Shown: positions 26,720-38,553, numbered from the stretch's first letter. The stretch: 64,000 nt of DNA from Osmia lignaria lignaria (GCF_051020975.1 NW_027478167.1:62001-126000), one strand, 5' to 3'. Translations and numbers: made by a program. The notes: generated from the sequence alone by a model not told the origin.

Positions 26720-29700
26720 GTATCTCAACATTTTGCCATAGCTCGCTTCGTTTCCGAGATATTTGCAGATTTATCTCAAGGGAAGGGGCCTGACGGACAT
26801 ATTTCGAGATATTTCTTCTTCTTGTTGTTCTTCTTCTGCACAGCTAAGCTGGAAGTGGCATTTGCAGGTCGCAATAGTGCAGAGTTGTCTCAAAGAAAGG
26901 GGCCACGGTGTTTCTGTATCTCTATTATGTTGGTGCGGCTTCGGAACTTTTAAATATCTCGATATATCTCGAAAACTACGCTTCTGATCAAAAAATATCA
27001 TAGAACATAAATTGTAGGAAACATAATTCTCTACAAAAAAGGTCTCTTAACATTTTGCCATAGCTCGCTTCGTTTCCGAGATATTTGCAGATATATCTCA
27101 AGGGAAGGGGCCTGACGGACATATTTCGAGATATTTCTTCTTCTTGTTGTTCTTCTTCTGCACAGCTAAGCTGGAAGTGGCATTTACAGCTCGCAATAGT
27201 GCAGAGTTATCTCAAAGAAAGGGGCCACGGTGTTTCTGTATCTCTATTATGTTGGTGCGGCTTCGGAACTTTTAAATATCTTGATATATCTCGAGAACTA
27301 CGCATCTGATCAAAAAATATCATAGAACATAAAAAGTAGGAAACTTAATTCTCTACAAAAAAGGTCTCTGAACATTTTGCCATAGCTCGCTTCGTTTCCG
27401 AGATATTTGCAGATTTATCTCAAGGGAAGGGGCCTGACGGACATATTTCGAGATATTTCTTCTTCTTGTTGTTCTTCTTCTGCACAGCTAAGCTGGAAGT
27501 GGCATTTGCAGCTCGCAATAGTGCAGAGTTATCTCAAAGAAAGGGGCCACGGTGTTTCTGTACCTCTATTATGTTGGTGCGGCTTCGGAACTTTTAAATA
27601 TCTTGATATATCTCGAAAACTACGCTTCTGATCAAAAAATATCATAGAACGTAAATTGTAGGAAACATAATTCTCTACAAAAAAGGTCTCTTAACATTTT
27701 GCCATAGCTCGCTTCGTTTCCGAGATATTTGCAGATTTATCTCAAGGGAAGGGGCCTGACGGACATATTTCGAGATATTTCTTCTTCTTGTTGTTCTTCT
27801 TCTGCACAGCTAAGCTGGAAGTGGCATTTGCGGCTCGCACTAGTGCAGAGTTATCCCAAAGAAAGGGGCCACGGTGTTTCTGTACCTCTATTATGTTGGT
27901 GCAGCTTCGGAACTTTTAAATATCTTGATATATCTCGAGATCTACGCATCTGATCAAAAAGTATCATAGAACATAAAAAGCAGGACACTTAATTCTCTAC
28001 AAAAAAGGTCTCTTAGCATTTTGCCGTAGCTCGCTTCGTTTCCGAGATATTTGCAGATTTATCTCAAGGGAAGGGGCCTGAAGGACATATTTCGAGATAT
28101 TTCTTCTTCTTGTTGTTCTTCTTCGGCACAGCTAAGCTGGAAGTGGCATTTGCAGGTCGCAATAGTGCAGAGTTATCTCAAAGAAAGGGGCCACGGTGTT
28201 TCTGTATCTCTATTATGTTGGTGCGGCTTCGGAACTTTTAAATATCCCGATATATCTCGAAAACTACGCTTCTGATCAAAAAATATCATAGAACGTAAAT
28301 TGTAGGAAACATAATTCTCTACAAAAAGGGTCTCTTAACATTTTGCCATAGCTCGCTTCGTTTCCGAGATATTTGCAGATTTATCTCAAGGGGAGGGGCC
28401 TAACGGACATATTTCGAGATATTTCTTCTTCTTGTTGTTCTTCTTCTGCACAGCTAAGCTGGAAGTGGCATTTGCAGGTCGCAATAGTGCAGAGTTATCT
28501 CAAAGAAAGGGGCCACGGTGTTTCTGTACCTCTATTATGTTGGTGCAGCTTCGGAACTTTTAAATATCTTGATATATCTCGAGATCTACGCATCTGATCA
28601 AAAAGTATCATAGAACATAAAAAGCAGGACACTTAATTCTCTACAAAAAAGGTCTCTTAGCATTTTGCCGTAGCTCGCTTCGTTTCCGAGATATTTGCAG
28701 ATTTATCTCAAGGGAAGGGGCCTGAAGGACATATTTCGAGATATTTCTTCTTCTTGTTGTTCTTCTTCTGCACAGCTAAGCTGGAAGTGGCATTTGCGGG
28801 TCGCAATAGTGCAGAGTTATCCCAAAGAAAGGGGCCACGGTGTTTCTGTATCTCTATTATGTTGGTGCGGCTTCGGAACTTTTAAATATCTTGATATATC
28901 TCGAGAACTACTCATCTGATCAAAAAATATCATGGAACATAAAAAGTAGGAAACTTAATTCTCTACAAAAAAGGTCTCTTAACATTTTGCCATAGCTCGC
29001 TTCGTTTCCGAGATACTTGCAGATTTATCTCAAGGGGAGGGGCCTAACGGACATATTTCGAGATATTTCTTCTTCTTGTTGTTCTTCTTCTGCACAGCTA
29101 AGCTGGAAGTGGCATTTGCAGGTCGCAATAGTGCAGAGTTATCTCAAAGAAAGGGGCCACGGTGTTTCTGTATCTCTATTATGTTGGTGCGGCTTCGGAA
29201 CTTTTAAATATCTCGATATATCTCGAAAACTACGCTTCTGATCAAAAAATATCATAGAACGTAAATTGTAGGAAACATAATTCTCTACAAAAAGGGTCTC
29301 TTAACATTTTGCCATAGCTCGCTTCGTTTCCGAGATATTTGCAGATTTATCTCAAGGGGAGGGGCCTAACGGACATATTTCGAGATATTTCTTCTTCTTG
29401 TTGTTCTTCTTCTGCACAGCTAAGCTGGAAGTGGCATTTGCAGGTCGCAATAGTGCAGAGTTATCTCAAAGAAAGGGGCCACGGTGTTTCTGTACCTCTA
29501 TTATGTTGGTGCAGCTTCGGAACTTTTAAATATCTTGATATATCTCGAGATCTACGCATCTGATCAAAAAGTATCATAGAACATAAAAAGCAGGACACTT
29601 AATTCTCTACAAAAAAGGTCTCTTAGCATTTTGCCGTAGCTCGCTTCGTTTCCGAGATATTTGCAGATTTATCTCAAGGGAAGGGGCCTGAAGGACATAT

Positions 29701-29939
29701 TTCGAGATATTTCTTCTTCTTGTTGTTCTTCTTCGGCACAGCTAAGCTGGAAGTGGCATTTGCAGGTCGCAATAGTGCAGAGTTATCTCAAAGAAAGGGG
29801 CCACGGTGTTTCTGTATCTCTATTATGTTGGTGCGGCTTCGGAACTTTTAAATATCCCGATATATCTCGAAAACTACGCTTCTGATCAAAAAATAGCATA
29901 GAACGTAAATTGTAGGAAACATAATTCTCTACAAAAAAG
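26720..29939 (+). repeat. HOR block E: mosaic with 966- and 1610-bp periods
   Basis: Ten monomers. Those at 28330 and 29296 match at 966 bp (AAGGGGAGGGG, TGCAGGTCGC, CGAGATCTACGC, AAAGTATC, AAGCAGGACAC). Those at 28008 and 29618 match at 1610 bp (CTGAAGGAC, TTCGGCACAG, ATCCCGATATATC). Monomer 27686 has the same GATCTACGC tail but the CACTAGTG core. The pattern suggests repeated small exchanges among about five neighbouring monomers rather than one clean unit. Monomers 26720, 27042 and 27364 are general types. Confidence 0.75.
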
Positions 29940-32515
29940 GTCTCTTAACATTTTGCCATAGCTCCCTTCGTTTCCGAGATATTTGCAGATATATCTCAAG
30001 GGAAGGGGTCTGACGGACATATTTCGAGATATTTCTTCTTCTTGTTGTTCTTCTTCTGCACAGCTGAGCTCGAAGTGGCATTTGCAGCTCGCAATAGTGC
30101 AGAGTTATCGCAAAGAAAGGGGCCACGGTGTTTCTGTATCTGTATTATGTTGGTGCGGCTTCGGAACTTTTAAATATCTTGATATATCTCGAGAACTACG
30201 CATCTGATCAAAAAATATCATAGAACATAAAAAGTAGGAAACCTAATTTTCTACAAAAAAGGTCTCTTAACATTTTGCCGTAGCTCGCTTCGTTTCCGAG
30301 ATATTTGCAGATTTATCTCAAGGGAAGTGGCCTGACGGACATATTTCGAAATATTTCTTATTCTTGTTGTTCTTCTTCTGCACAGCTAAGCTGGAAGTGG
30401 CATTTGCAGCTCGCAATAGTGCAGAGTTATCTCAAAGATAGAGGCCACGGTGTTTCTGTACCTCTATTATGTTGGTGCAGCTTCGGAACTTTTAAATATC
30501 TTGATACATCTCGAGAATTACGCATCTGATCAAAAAATATCATAGAACATAAAAAGTAGGAAACTTAATTCTCTACAAAAAAGGTATTTCAACATTTTGC
30601 CATAGCTCGCTTCGTTTCCGAGATGTTTGCAGATTTATCTCAAGGGAAGGGGCCTGACGGACATATTTCGAGATATTTCTTCTTCTTGTTGTTCTTCTTC
30701 TGCACAGCTAATCTGGAAGTGGCATTTGCAGGTCGCAATAGTGCAGAGTTATCTCAAAGAAAGGGGCCACGGTGTTTCTGTATCTCTATTATGTTGGTGC
30801 GGCTGCGGAACTTTTAAATATCTCGATATATCTCGAAAACTACGCTTCTGATCAAAAAATAGCATAGAACGTAAATTGTAGGAAACATAATTCTCTACAA
30901 AAAAGGTCTCTTAACATTTTGCCATAGCTCTCTTCGTTTCCGAGATATTTGCAGATTTATCTCAAGGGAAGGGGCCTGACGGACATATTTCGAGATATTT
31001 CTTCTTCTTGTTGTTCTTCTTCTGCACAGCTAAGCTGGAAGTGGCATTTGCAGCTCGCAATAGTGCAGAGTTATCTCAAAGAAAGGGGCCACGGTGTTTC
31101 TGTATCTCTATTATGTTGGTGCGGCTTCGGAACTTTTAAATATCCCGATATATCTCGAAAACTACGCTTCTGATCAAAAAATAGCATAGAACGTAAATTG
31201 TAGGAAACATAATTCTCTACAAAAAAGGTCTCTTAACATTTTGCCATAGCTCCCTTCGTTTCCGAGATATTTGCAGATATATCTCAAGGGAAGGGGTCTG
31301 ACGGACATATTTCGAGATATTTCTTCTTCTTGTTGTTCTTCTTCTGCACAGCTGAGCTCGAAGTGGCATTTGCAGCTCGCAATAGTGCAGAGTTATCGCA
31401 AAGAAAGGGGCCACGGTGTTTCTGTATCTGTATTATGTTGGTGCGGCTTCGGAACTTTTAAATATCTTGATATATCTCGAGAACTACGCATCTGATCAAA
31501 AAATATCATAGAACATAAAAAGTAGGAAACCTAATTTTCTACAAAAAAGGTCTCTTAACATTTTGCCGTAGCTCGCTTCGTTTCCGAGATATTTGCAGAT
31601 TTATCTCAAGGGAAGTGGCCTGACGGACATATTTCGAAATATTTCTTATTCTTGTTGTTCTTCTTCTGCACAGCTAAGCTGGAAGTGGCATTTGCAGCTC
31701 GCAATAGTGCAGAGTTATCTCAAAGATAGAGGCCACGGTGTTTCTGTACCTCTATTATGTTGGTGCAGCTTCGGAACTTTTAAATATCTTGATACATCTC
31801 GAGAATTACGCATCTGATCAAAAAATATCATAGAACATAAAAAGTAGGAAACTTAATTCTCTACAAAAAAGGTATCTCAACATTTTGCCATAGCTCGCTT
31901 CGTTTCCGAGATGTTTGCAGATTTATCTCAAGGGAAGGGGCCTGACGGACATATTTCGAGATATTTCTTCTTCTTGTTGTTCTTCTTCTGCACAGCTAAT
32001 CTGGAAGTGGCATTTGCAGGTCGCAATAGTGCAGAGTTATCTCAAAGAAAGGGGCCACGGTGTTTCTGTATCTCTATTATGTTGGTGCGGCTTCGGAACT
32101 TTTAAATATCTCGATATATCTCGAAAACTACGCTTCTGATCAAAAAATAGCATAGAACGTAAATTGTAGGAAACATAATTCTCTACAAAAAAGGTCTCTT
32201 AACATTTTGCCATAGCTCTCTTCGTTTCCGAGATATTTGCAGATTTATCTCAAGGGAAGGGGCCTGACGGACATATTTCGAGATATTTCTTCTTCTTGTT
32301 GTTCTTCTTCTGCACAGCTAAGCTGGAAGTGGCATTTGCAGCTCGCAATAGTGCAGAGTTATCTCAAAGAAAGGGGCCACGGTGTTTCTCTATCTCTATT
32401 ATGTTGGTGCGGCTTCGGAACTTTTAAATATCTTGATATATCTCGAGAACTACGCATCTGATCAAAAAATATCACAGAACATAAAAAGTAGGAAACTTAA
32501 TTCTCTACAAATAAG
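29940..32515 (+). repeat. HOR block F: 1288-bp tetramer, two copies
   Basis: Units 29940-31227 and 31228-32515 share AGCTCCCTTCG with GAGCTCGAAG and TATCTGTATTATG in monomer 1; GGGAAGTGGCC with GATACATCTC in monomer 2; and GAGATGTTTGCAG with CAGCTAATCTGG in monomer 3. They share the 5' part of monomer 4 only. The monomers are related to monomers 1, 5 and 6 of the hexamer of block C, so this block is probably a deletion derivative of that family. Confidence 0.87.
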
Positions 32516-33159
32516 GTCTCTTAACATTTTGCCATAGCTCGCTTCGTTTCCGAGATATTTGCAGATTTATCTCAAGGGAAGGGGCCTGACGGACATATTT
32601 CGAGATATTTCTTCTTCTTGTTGTTCTTCTTCTGCACAGCTAAGCTGGAAGTGGCATTTGCAGCGCGCAATAGTGCAGAGTTATCTCAAAGAAAGGGGCC
32701 ACGGTGTTTCTGTATCTCTATTATGTTGGTGCGGCTTCGGAACTTTTAAATATCTTGATATATCTCGAGAACTACGCATCTGATCAAAAAATATCATAGA
32801 ACATAAAAAGTAGGAAACCTAATTTTCTACAAAAAAGGTCTCTTAACATTTTGCCGTAGCTCGCTTCGTTTCCGAGATATTTGCAGATTTATCTCAAGGG
32901 AAGGGGCCTGACGGACATATTTCGAAATATTTCTTCTTCTTGTTGTTCTTCTTCTGCACAGCTAGGCTGGAAGTGGCATTTGCAGCTCGCAATAGTGCAG
33001 AGTTATCTCAAAGAAAGGGGCCACGGTGTTTCTGTACCTCTATTAGGTTGGTGCAGCTTCGGAGCTTTTAAATATCTTGATATATCTCGAGAACTACGCT
33101 TCTGATCAAAAAATATCATAGAACATAAATTGTAGGAAACATAATTCTCTACAAAAAAG
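32516..33159 (+). repeat. Two linker monomers related to block D2
   Basis: Monomer 32516 (CAGCGCGCAATAG) and monomer 32838 (CGAAATATTTC, CAGCTAGGCTGG, CTATTAGGTTGG) match monomers 2 and 3 of the tetramer at 24466 and 24788. The preceding monomer at 32194 ends like 24144 (TTTCTCTATC, ATCACAGAAC). A tract of the D2 tetramer therefore recurs about 8 kb downstream. The 3' end of 32838 then switches to the AAATTGTAGG tail. Confidence 0.75.
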
Positions 33160-34447
33160 GTCTCTTAAGATTTTGCCATAGGTCGTTTCGTTTCCGAGAT
33201 ATTTGCAGATATATCTCAAGGGAAGGGGCCTGACGGACATATTGCGAGATATTCCTTCTTCTTGTTGTTCTTCTTCTGCACAGCTAAACTGGAAGTGGCA
33301 TTTCCAGCTCGCAGTAGTGCAGAGTTATCTCAAAGGAAGGGGCCACGGTGTTTGTGTATCTCTATTATGTTGGTGCGGCTTCGGAACTTTTAAATATCTT
33401 GATATATCTCGAGAACTACGCTTCTGATCAAAAAATATCATAGAACATAAAAAGTAGGAAACATAATTCTTTACAAAAAAGGTCTCTTAACATTTTGCCA
33501 TAGCTCGCTTCGTTTCCGAGATATTTGCAGATTTATCTCAAGGGAAGGGGCCTGACGCACATATTTCGAGATATTTCTTCTTCTTGTTGTTCTTCTTCTG
33601 CGCAGCTAAGCTGGAAGTGGCATTTGCAGCTCGCAATAGTGCAGAGTTATCTCAAAGAAAGGGGCCACGGTGTTTCTGTATCTCTATTATGTTGGTGCGG
33701 CTTCGGAACTTTTAAATATCTCGATATATCTCGAAAACTACGCTTCTGATCAAAAAATATCATAGAACATAAATTGTAGGAAACATAATTCTCTACAAAA
33801 AAGGTCTCTTAAGATTTTGCCATAGCTCGTTTCGTTTCCGAGATATTTGCAGATATATCTCAAGGGAAGGGGCCTGACGGACATATTGCGAGATATTTCT
33901 TCTTCTTGTTGTTCTTCTTCTGCACAGCTAAACTGGAAGTGGCATTTCCAGCTCGCAGTAGTGCAGAGTTATCTCAAAGGAAGGGGCCACGGTGTTTGTG
34001 TATCTCTATTATGTTGGTGCGGCTTCGGAACTTTTAAATATCTTGATATATCTCGAGAACTACGCTTCTGATCAAAAAATATCATAGAACATAAAAAGTA
34101 GGAAACATAATTCTTTACAAAAAAGGTCTCTTAACATTTTGCCATAGCTCGCTTCGTTTCCGAGATATTTGCAGATTTATCTCAAGGGAAGGGGCCTGAC
34201 GCACATATTTCGAGATATTTCTTCTTCTTGTTGTCCTTCTTCTGCACAGCTAAGCTGGAAGTGGCATTTACAGCTCGCAATAGTGCAGAGTTCTCTCAAA
34301 GAAAGGGGCCACGGTGTTTCTGAATCTCTATTATGTTGGTGCGGCTTCGGAACTTTTAAATATCTCGATATATCTCGAAAACTACGCTTCTGATCAAAAA
34401 ATATCATAGAACATAAATTGTAGGAAACATAATTCTCTACAAAAAAC
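33160..34447 (+). repeat. HOR block G: 644-bp dimer, two copies
   Basis: Units 33160-33803 and 33804-34447 repeat at 644 bp. Monomer 1 has CATATTGCGAGATAT, CGCAGTAGTG, CAAAGGAAGGGG and GTTTGTGTATC. Monomer 2 has GACGCACAT. Both first monomers also carry the unusual combination of a GAGAACTACGC 3' end with a TTCTGATC tail and CATAATTCTTTAC. The two second monomers differ (TTGTTC with TTATCTC against TTGTCC with TTCTCTC and TGAATCTC). Confidence 0.85.
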
Positions 34448-37400
34448 GTCTCTTAACATTTTGCCATAGCTCGCTTCGTTTCCGAGATATTTGCAGATTT
34501 ATCTCAAGGGAAGGGGCCTGACGGACATATTTCGAGATATTTCTTCTTCTTGTTGTTCTTCTTCTGCACAGCTAAGCTGGAAGTGGCATTTGCAGCTCGC
34601 AATAGTGCAGAGTTATCTCAAAGAAAGGGGCCACGGTGTTTCTGTATCTCTATTATGTTGGTGCGGCTTCGGAACTTTTAAATATCTTGATATATCTCGA
34701 GAACTACGCATCTGATCAAAAAATATCATAGAACATAAATTGTAGGAAACATGATTCTCTACAAAAAAGGTCTCTTAACATTTTGCCATAGCTCGCTTCC
34801 TTTCCGAGATATTTGCAGATATATATCAAGAGAAGGGGCCTGACGGACATATTTCGAGATATTTCTTCTTCTTGTTGTTCTTCTTCTGCACAGCTAAGCT
34901 GGAAGTGGCATTTACAGCTCGCAATAGGGCAGAGTTATCTCAAAGAGAGGGGCCACGGTGTTTCTGTATCTCTATTATGTTGGTGCGGCTTCGGAACTTT
35001 TAAATATCTCGATATATCTCGAGAACTACGCATCTGATCAAAAAATATCATAGAACATAAAAAGTAGGAAACTTAATTCTCTACAAAAAAGGTCTCCTAA
35101 CATTTTGCCATAGCTCGCTTGGTTTTCGAGATATTTGCAGATTTGTCTCAAGGGAAGGGGCCTGACGGACATATTTCGAGATATTTCTTCTTCTTGTTGT
35201 TCTTCTTCTGCACAGCTAAGCTGGAAGTGGCATTTACAGCTCGCAATAGGGCAGAGTTATCTCAAAGAAAGGGGCCACGGTGTTTCTGTATCTCTATGAT
35301 GTTGGTGCGGCTTCGGAACTTTTAAATATCTCGATATATCTCGAAAACTACGCTTCTGATCAAAAAATATCATAGAACATAAATTGTAGGAAACATAATT
35401 CTCTACAAAAAACGTCTCTTAACATTTTGCCATAGCTCGCTTCGTTTCCGAGATATTTGCAGATTTATCTCAAGGGAAGGGGCCTGACGGACATATTTCG
35501 AGATATTTCTTCTTCTTGTTGTTCTTCTTCTGCACAGCTAAGCTGGAAGTGGCATTTGCAGCTCGCAATAGTGCAGAGTTATCTCAAAGAAAGGGGCCAC
35601 GGTGTTTCTGTATCTCTATTATGTTGGTGCGGCTTCGGAACTTTTAAATATCTTGATATATCTCGAGAACTACGCATCTGATCAAAAAATATCATAGAAC
35701 ATAAAAAGTAGGAAACTTAATTGTCTACAAAAAAGGTCTCTTAACATTTTGCCATAGCTCGCTTCCTTTCCGAGATATTTGCAGATGTATCTCAAGGGAA
35801 GGGGCCTGACGGACATATTTCGAGATATTTCTTCTTCTTGTTGTTCTTCTTCTGCACAGCTAAGCTGGAAGTGGCATTTGCGGCTCGCACTAGTGCAGAG
35901 TTATCTCAAAGAAAGGGGCCACGGTGTTTCTGTATCTCTATTATGTTGGTGCGGCTTCGGAACTTTTAAATATCTCGATATATCTCGAAAACTACGCTTC
36001 TGATCAAAGAATATCATAGAACATAAATTGTAGGAAACATGATTCTCTACAAAAAAGGTCTCTTAACATTTTGCCATAGCTCGCTTCGTTTCCGAGATAT
36101 TTGCAGATATATATCAAGAGAAGGGGCCTGACGGACATATTTCGAGATATTTCTTCTTCTTGTTGTTCTTCTTCTGCACAGCTAAGCTGGAAGTGGCATT
36201 TACAGCTCGCAATAGGGCAGAGTTATCTCAAAGAGAGGGGCCACGGTGTTTCTGTATCTCTATTATGTTGGTGCGGCTTCGGAACTTTTAAATATCTCGA
36301 TATATCTCGAGAACTACGCATCTGATCAAAAAATATCATAGAACATAAAAAGTAGGAAACTTAATTCTCTACAAAAAAGGTCTCCTAACATTTTGCCATA
36401 GCTCGCTTGGTTTTCGAGATATTTGCAGATTTGTCTCAAGGGAAGGGGCCTGACGGACATATTTCGAGATATTTCTTCTTCTTGTTGTTCTTCTTCTGCA
36501 CAGCTAAGCTGGAAGTGGCATTTACAGCTCGCAATAGGGCAGAGTTATCTCAAAGAAAGGGGCCACGGTGTTTCTGTATCTCTATGATGTTGGTGCGGCT
36601 TCGGAACTTTTAAATATCTCGATATATCTCGAGAACTACGCATCTGATCAAAAAATATCATAGAACATAAAAAGTAGGAAACTTAATTCTCTACAAAATA
36701 GGTCTCCTAACATTTTGCCATAGCTCGCTTGGTTTTCGAGATATTTGCAGATTTGTCTCAAGGGAAGGGGCCTGACGGACATATTTCGAGATATTTCTTC
36801 TTCTTGTTGTTCTTCTTCTGCACAGCTAAGCTGGAAGTGGCATTTACAGCTCGCAATAGGGCAGAGTTATCTCAAAGAAAGGGGCCACGGTGTTTCTGTA
36901 TCTCTATGATGTTGGTGTGGCTTCGGAACTTTTAAATATCTCGATATATCTCGAAAACTACGCTTCTGATCAAAAAATATCATAGAACATAAATTGTAGG
37001 AAACATAATTCTCTACAAAAAACGTCTCTTAACATTTTGCCATAGCTCGCTTCGTTTCCGAGATATTTGCAGATTTATCTCAAGGGAAGGGGCCTGACGG
37101 ACATATTTCGAGATATTTCTTCTTCTTGTTGTTCTTCTTCTGCACAGCTAAGCTGGAAGTGGCATTTACAGCTCGCAATAGTGCAGAGTTATCTCAAAGA
37201 AAGGGGCCACGGTGTTTCTGTATCTCTATTATGTTGGTGCGGCTTCGGAACTTTTAAATATCTCGATATATCTCGAGAACTACGTATCTGATCAAAAAAT
37301 ATCATAGAACATAAAAAGTAGGAAACTTAATTCTCTACAAAAAAGGTCTCTTAACATTTTGCCATAGCTCGCTTCGTTTTCGAGATATTTGCAGATTTAT

Positions 37401-37989
37401 CTCAAGGGAAGGGGCCGGACGGACATATTTCGAGATATTTCTTCTTCTTGTTGTTCTTCTTCTGCACAGCTAAGCTGGAAGTGGCATTTGCAGCTCGCAA
37501 TAGTGCAGAGTTATCTCAAAGAAAGGGGCCACGGTGTTTCTGTATCTCTATTATGTTGGTGCGGCTTCGGAACTTTTAAATATCTCGATATATCTCGAAA
37601 ACTACGCTTCTGATCAAAAAATATCATAGAACATAAATTGTAGGAAACATAATTCTCTACAAAAAAGGTCTCTTAACATTTTGCCATAGCTCGCTTCGTT
37701 TCCGAGATATTTGCAGATTTATCTCAAGGGAAGGGGCCTGACGGACATATTTCGAGATATTTCTTCTTCTTGTTGTTCTTCTTCTGCACAGCTAAGCTGG
37801 AAGTGGCATTTGCGGCTCGCACTAGTGCAGAGTTATCTCAAAGAAAGGGGCCACGGTGTTTCTGTATCTCTATTATGTTGGTGCGGCTTCGGAACTTTTA
37901 AATATCTCGATATATCTCGAAAACTACGCTTCTGATCAAAAAATATCATAGAACATAAATTGTAGGAAACATAATTCTCTACAAAAAAG
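34448..37989 (+). repeat. HOR block H: 1288-bp tetramer with an extra monomer
   Basis: Monomers 34770 and 36058 share GATATATATCAAGAGAAGG, AATAGGGCAG and CAAAGAGAGG. Monomers 35092, 36380 and 36702 share CTTGGTTTTCGAG, GATTTGTCTC, AATAGGGCAG and CTATGATGTTGG. Monomers 35414 and 37024 follow as near-consensus copies preceded by AAAACGTCTC. The basic period is 1288 bp (34770 to 36058), and the second unit is one monomer longer because the CTATGATG type is doubled. Monomers 34448, 37346 and 37668 are general or CACTAGTG types. Confidence 0.83.
36380..36701 (+). repeat. Duplicated hybrid monomer within block H
   Basis: The 5' three quarters match 35092 and 36702 (CTTGGTTTTC, GATTTGTCTC, CTATGATG). 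The 3' end (CTCGATATATCTCGAGAAC, GCATCTG, AAAGTAGG) matches the rarer combination of 34770 and 36058. The monomer therefore joins the front of one type to the back of its neighbour, the product expected when misaligned copies exchange and gain a 322-bp unit. Confidence 0.75.
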
Positions 37990-38224
37990 GTCTCTTAAGA
38001 TTTTGCCATAGCTCGTTTCGTTTCCGAGATATTTGCAGATTCAGCTCAAAGGAACGGGCCTGACGGACATATTTCGAGATATTTCTTCTTCTTGTTGTTC
38101 TTCTTCTGCACAGCTAAACTGGAAGTGGCATTTCCAGCTCGCAATAGTGCAGAGTTATCTCAAAGAAAGGGGCCACGGTGTTTCTGTATCTCTATTATGT
38201 TGGTGCGGCTTCGGAACTTTTAAA

Positions 38225-38226
38225 TA
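38225..38226. other. Left target-site duplication (TA, or ATAT from 38224)
   Basis: Normal monomers read TAAATATCTTG here. The interrupted copy reads TAAATA then the element, then TATCTTG. The duplicated bases are therefore TA, or ATAT if the element is taken as one base shorter at each end. Confidence 0.7.
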
Positions 38227-38242
38227 TTGTTGCGCCGGGGAG
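38227..38242 (+). repeat. Left terminal inverted repeat of the insertion
   Basis: TTGTTGCGCCGGGGAG. It matches the reverse complement of 38536-38551 at 14 of 16 positions, with mismatches at positions 9 and 13. Confidence 0.78.
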
Positions 38243-38406
38243 TGCAGCTAACACTTTCCATCGTAAAATAAATAGAGACGAAGCAAACTAGACTGTCTAT
38301 ATTTCGATTACAAAGGAGTTCTTAAGCAATAGATCCGTACAGGTCGGGTTCCCGAAACATTCTGATTATCAAAAGCCGCGCGGTTGTCTAAGAGACCTCA
38401 AGCATC

Positions 38407-38542
38407 CGGTGACGTGTTTCCGCTCGAAACTTGGAATAGCTTCACATCGTGATTCGTTGACAGCTTCGGATGGAGCAGTCGATGGCTCTTTCGATACATC
38501 AAGAAGCAGTCGATGCATCGAAAGAGCGGAAACTTCTCACCG
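38407..38542. repeat. Fold-back region inside the insertion
   Basis: Two nested inverted repeats lie here. The outer arms are 38407-38425 and 38524-38542 (16 of 19 pairs, including GTTTCCGCTC with GAGCGGAAAC). The inner arms are 38485-38500 and 38512-38527 (15 of 16 pairs) around an 11-base loop. A perfect 10-bp palindrome, CGATGCATCG, lies at 38511-38520. The phrase AGCAGTCGATG also occurs twice in direct orientation, at 38474-38484 and 38505-38515. The outer and inner arms share 38524-38527, so they are alternative as well as nested structures. Confidence 0.82.
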
Positions 38543-38551
38543 TCGCAACAA
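38536..38551 (-). repeat. Right terminal inverted repeat of the insertion
   Basis: Read on the minus strand it is TTGTTGCGACGGTGAG, the imperfect partner of 38227-38242. Its inner part also belongs to the second, internal inverted repeat that pairs with 38407-38425. Confidence 0.78.
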
Positions 38552-38553
38552 TA
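38552..38553. other. Right target-site duplication (TA, or ATAT from 38551)
   Basis: This is the partner of the left duplication. The satellite continues directly as TCTTGATATATC after it. The ambiguity between 2, 3 and 4 bases comes from the alternating AT sequence of the target and cannot be settled from one insertion. Confidence 0.7.

Larger units (their letters stand above)
38227..38551. mobile_element. Putative non-autonomous DNA transposon (MITE-like)
   Basis: This 325-bp segment is unrelated to the satellite. Its ends are inverted: TTGTTGCGCCGGGGAG at the left and the complement of TTGTTGCGACGGTGAG at the right, 14 of 16 bases matching. It is flanked by TA on both sides. Because the neighbouring bases are ATAT, the target-site duplication can be read as TA with the termini given here, or as ATAT with termini one base shorter at each end. 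No open frame with an ATG of useful length exists, so it cannot encode a transposase. The right half folds back strongly (38407-38425 with 38524-38542, and 38485-38500 with 38512-38527). A TA duplication would fit the Tc1/mariner superfamily, but the terminal bases are not ones I recognise. I leave the family open. Confidence 0.78.

Noticed and set aside
38267..38272. AATAAA polyadenylation signal in the insertion
   Set aside because: A six-base match in A-rich sequence without an associated gene or downstream GT-rich element is expected by chance.
38341..38390. tRNA-derived SINE, from GGTCGGGTTCCCGAAAC in the insertion
   Set aside because: The stretch recalls a T-arm/B-box but does not match GGTTCGANTCC, and no A-box lies at the right distance upstream. 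There is no poly-A tail, and the ends are inverted repeats typical of DNA transposons.
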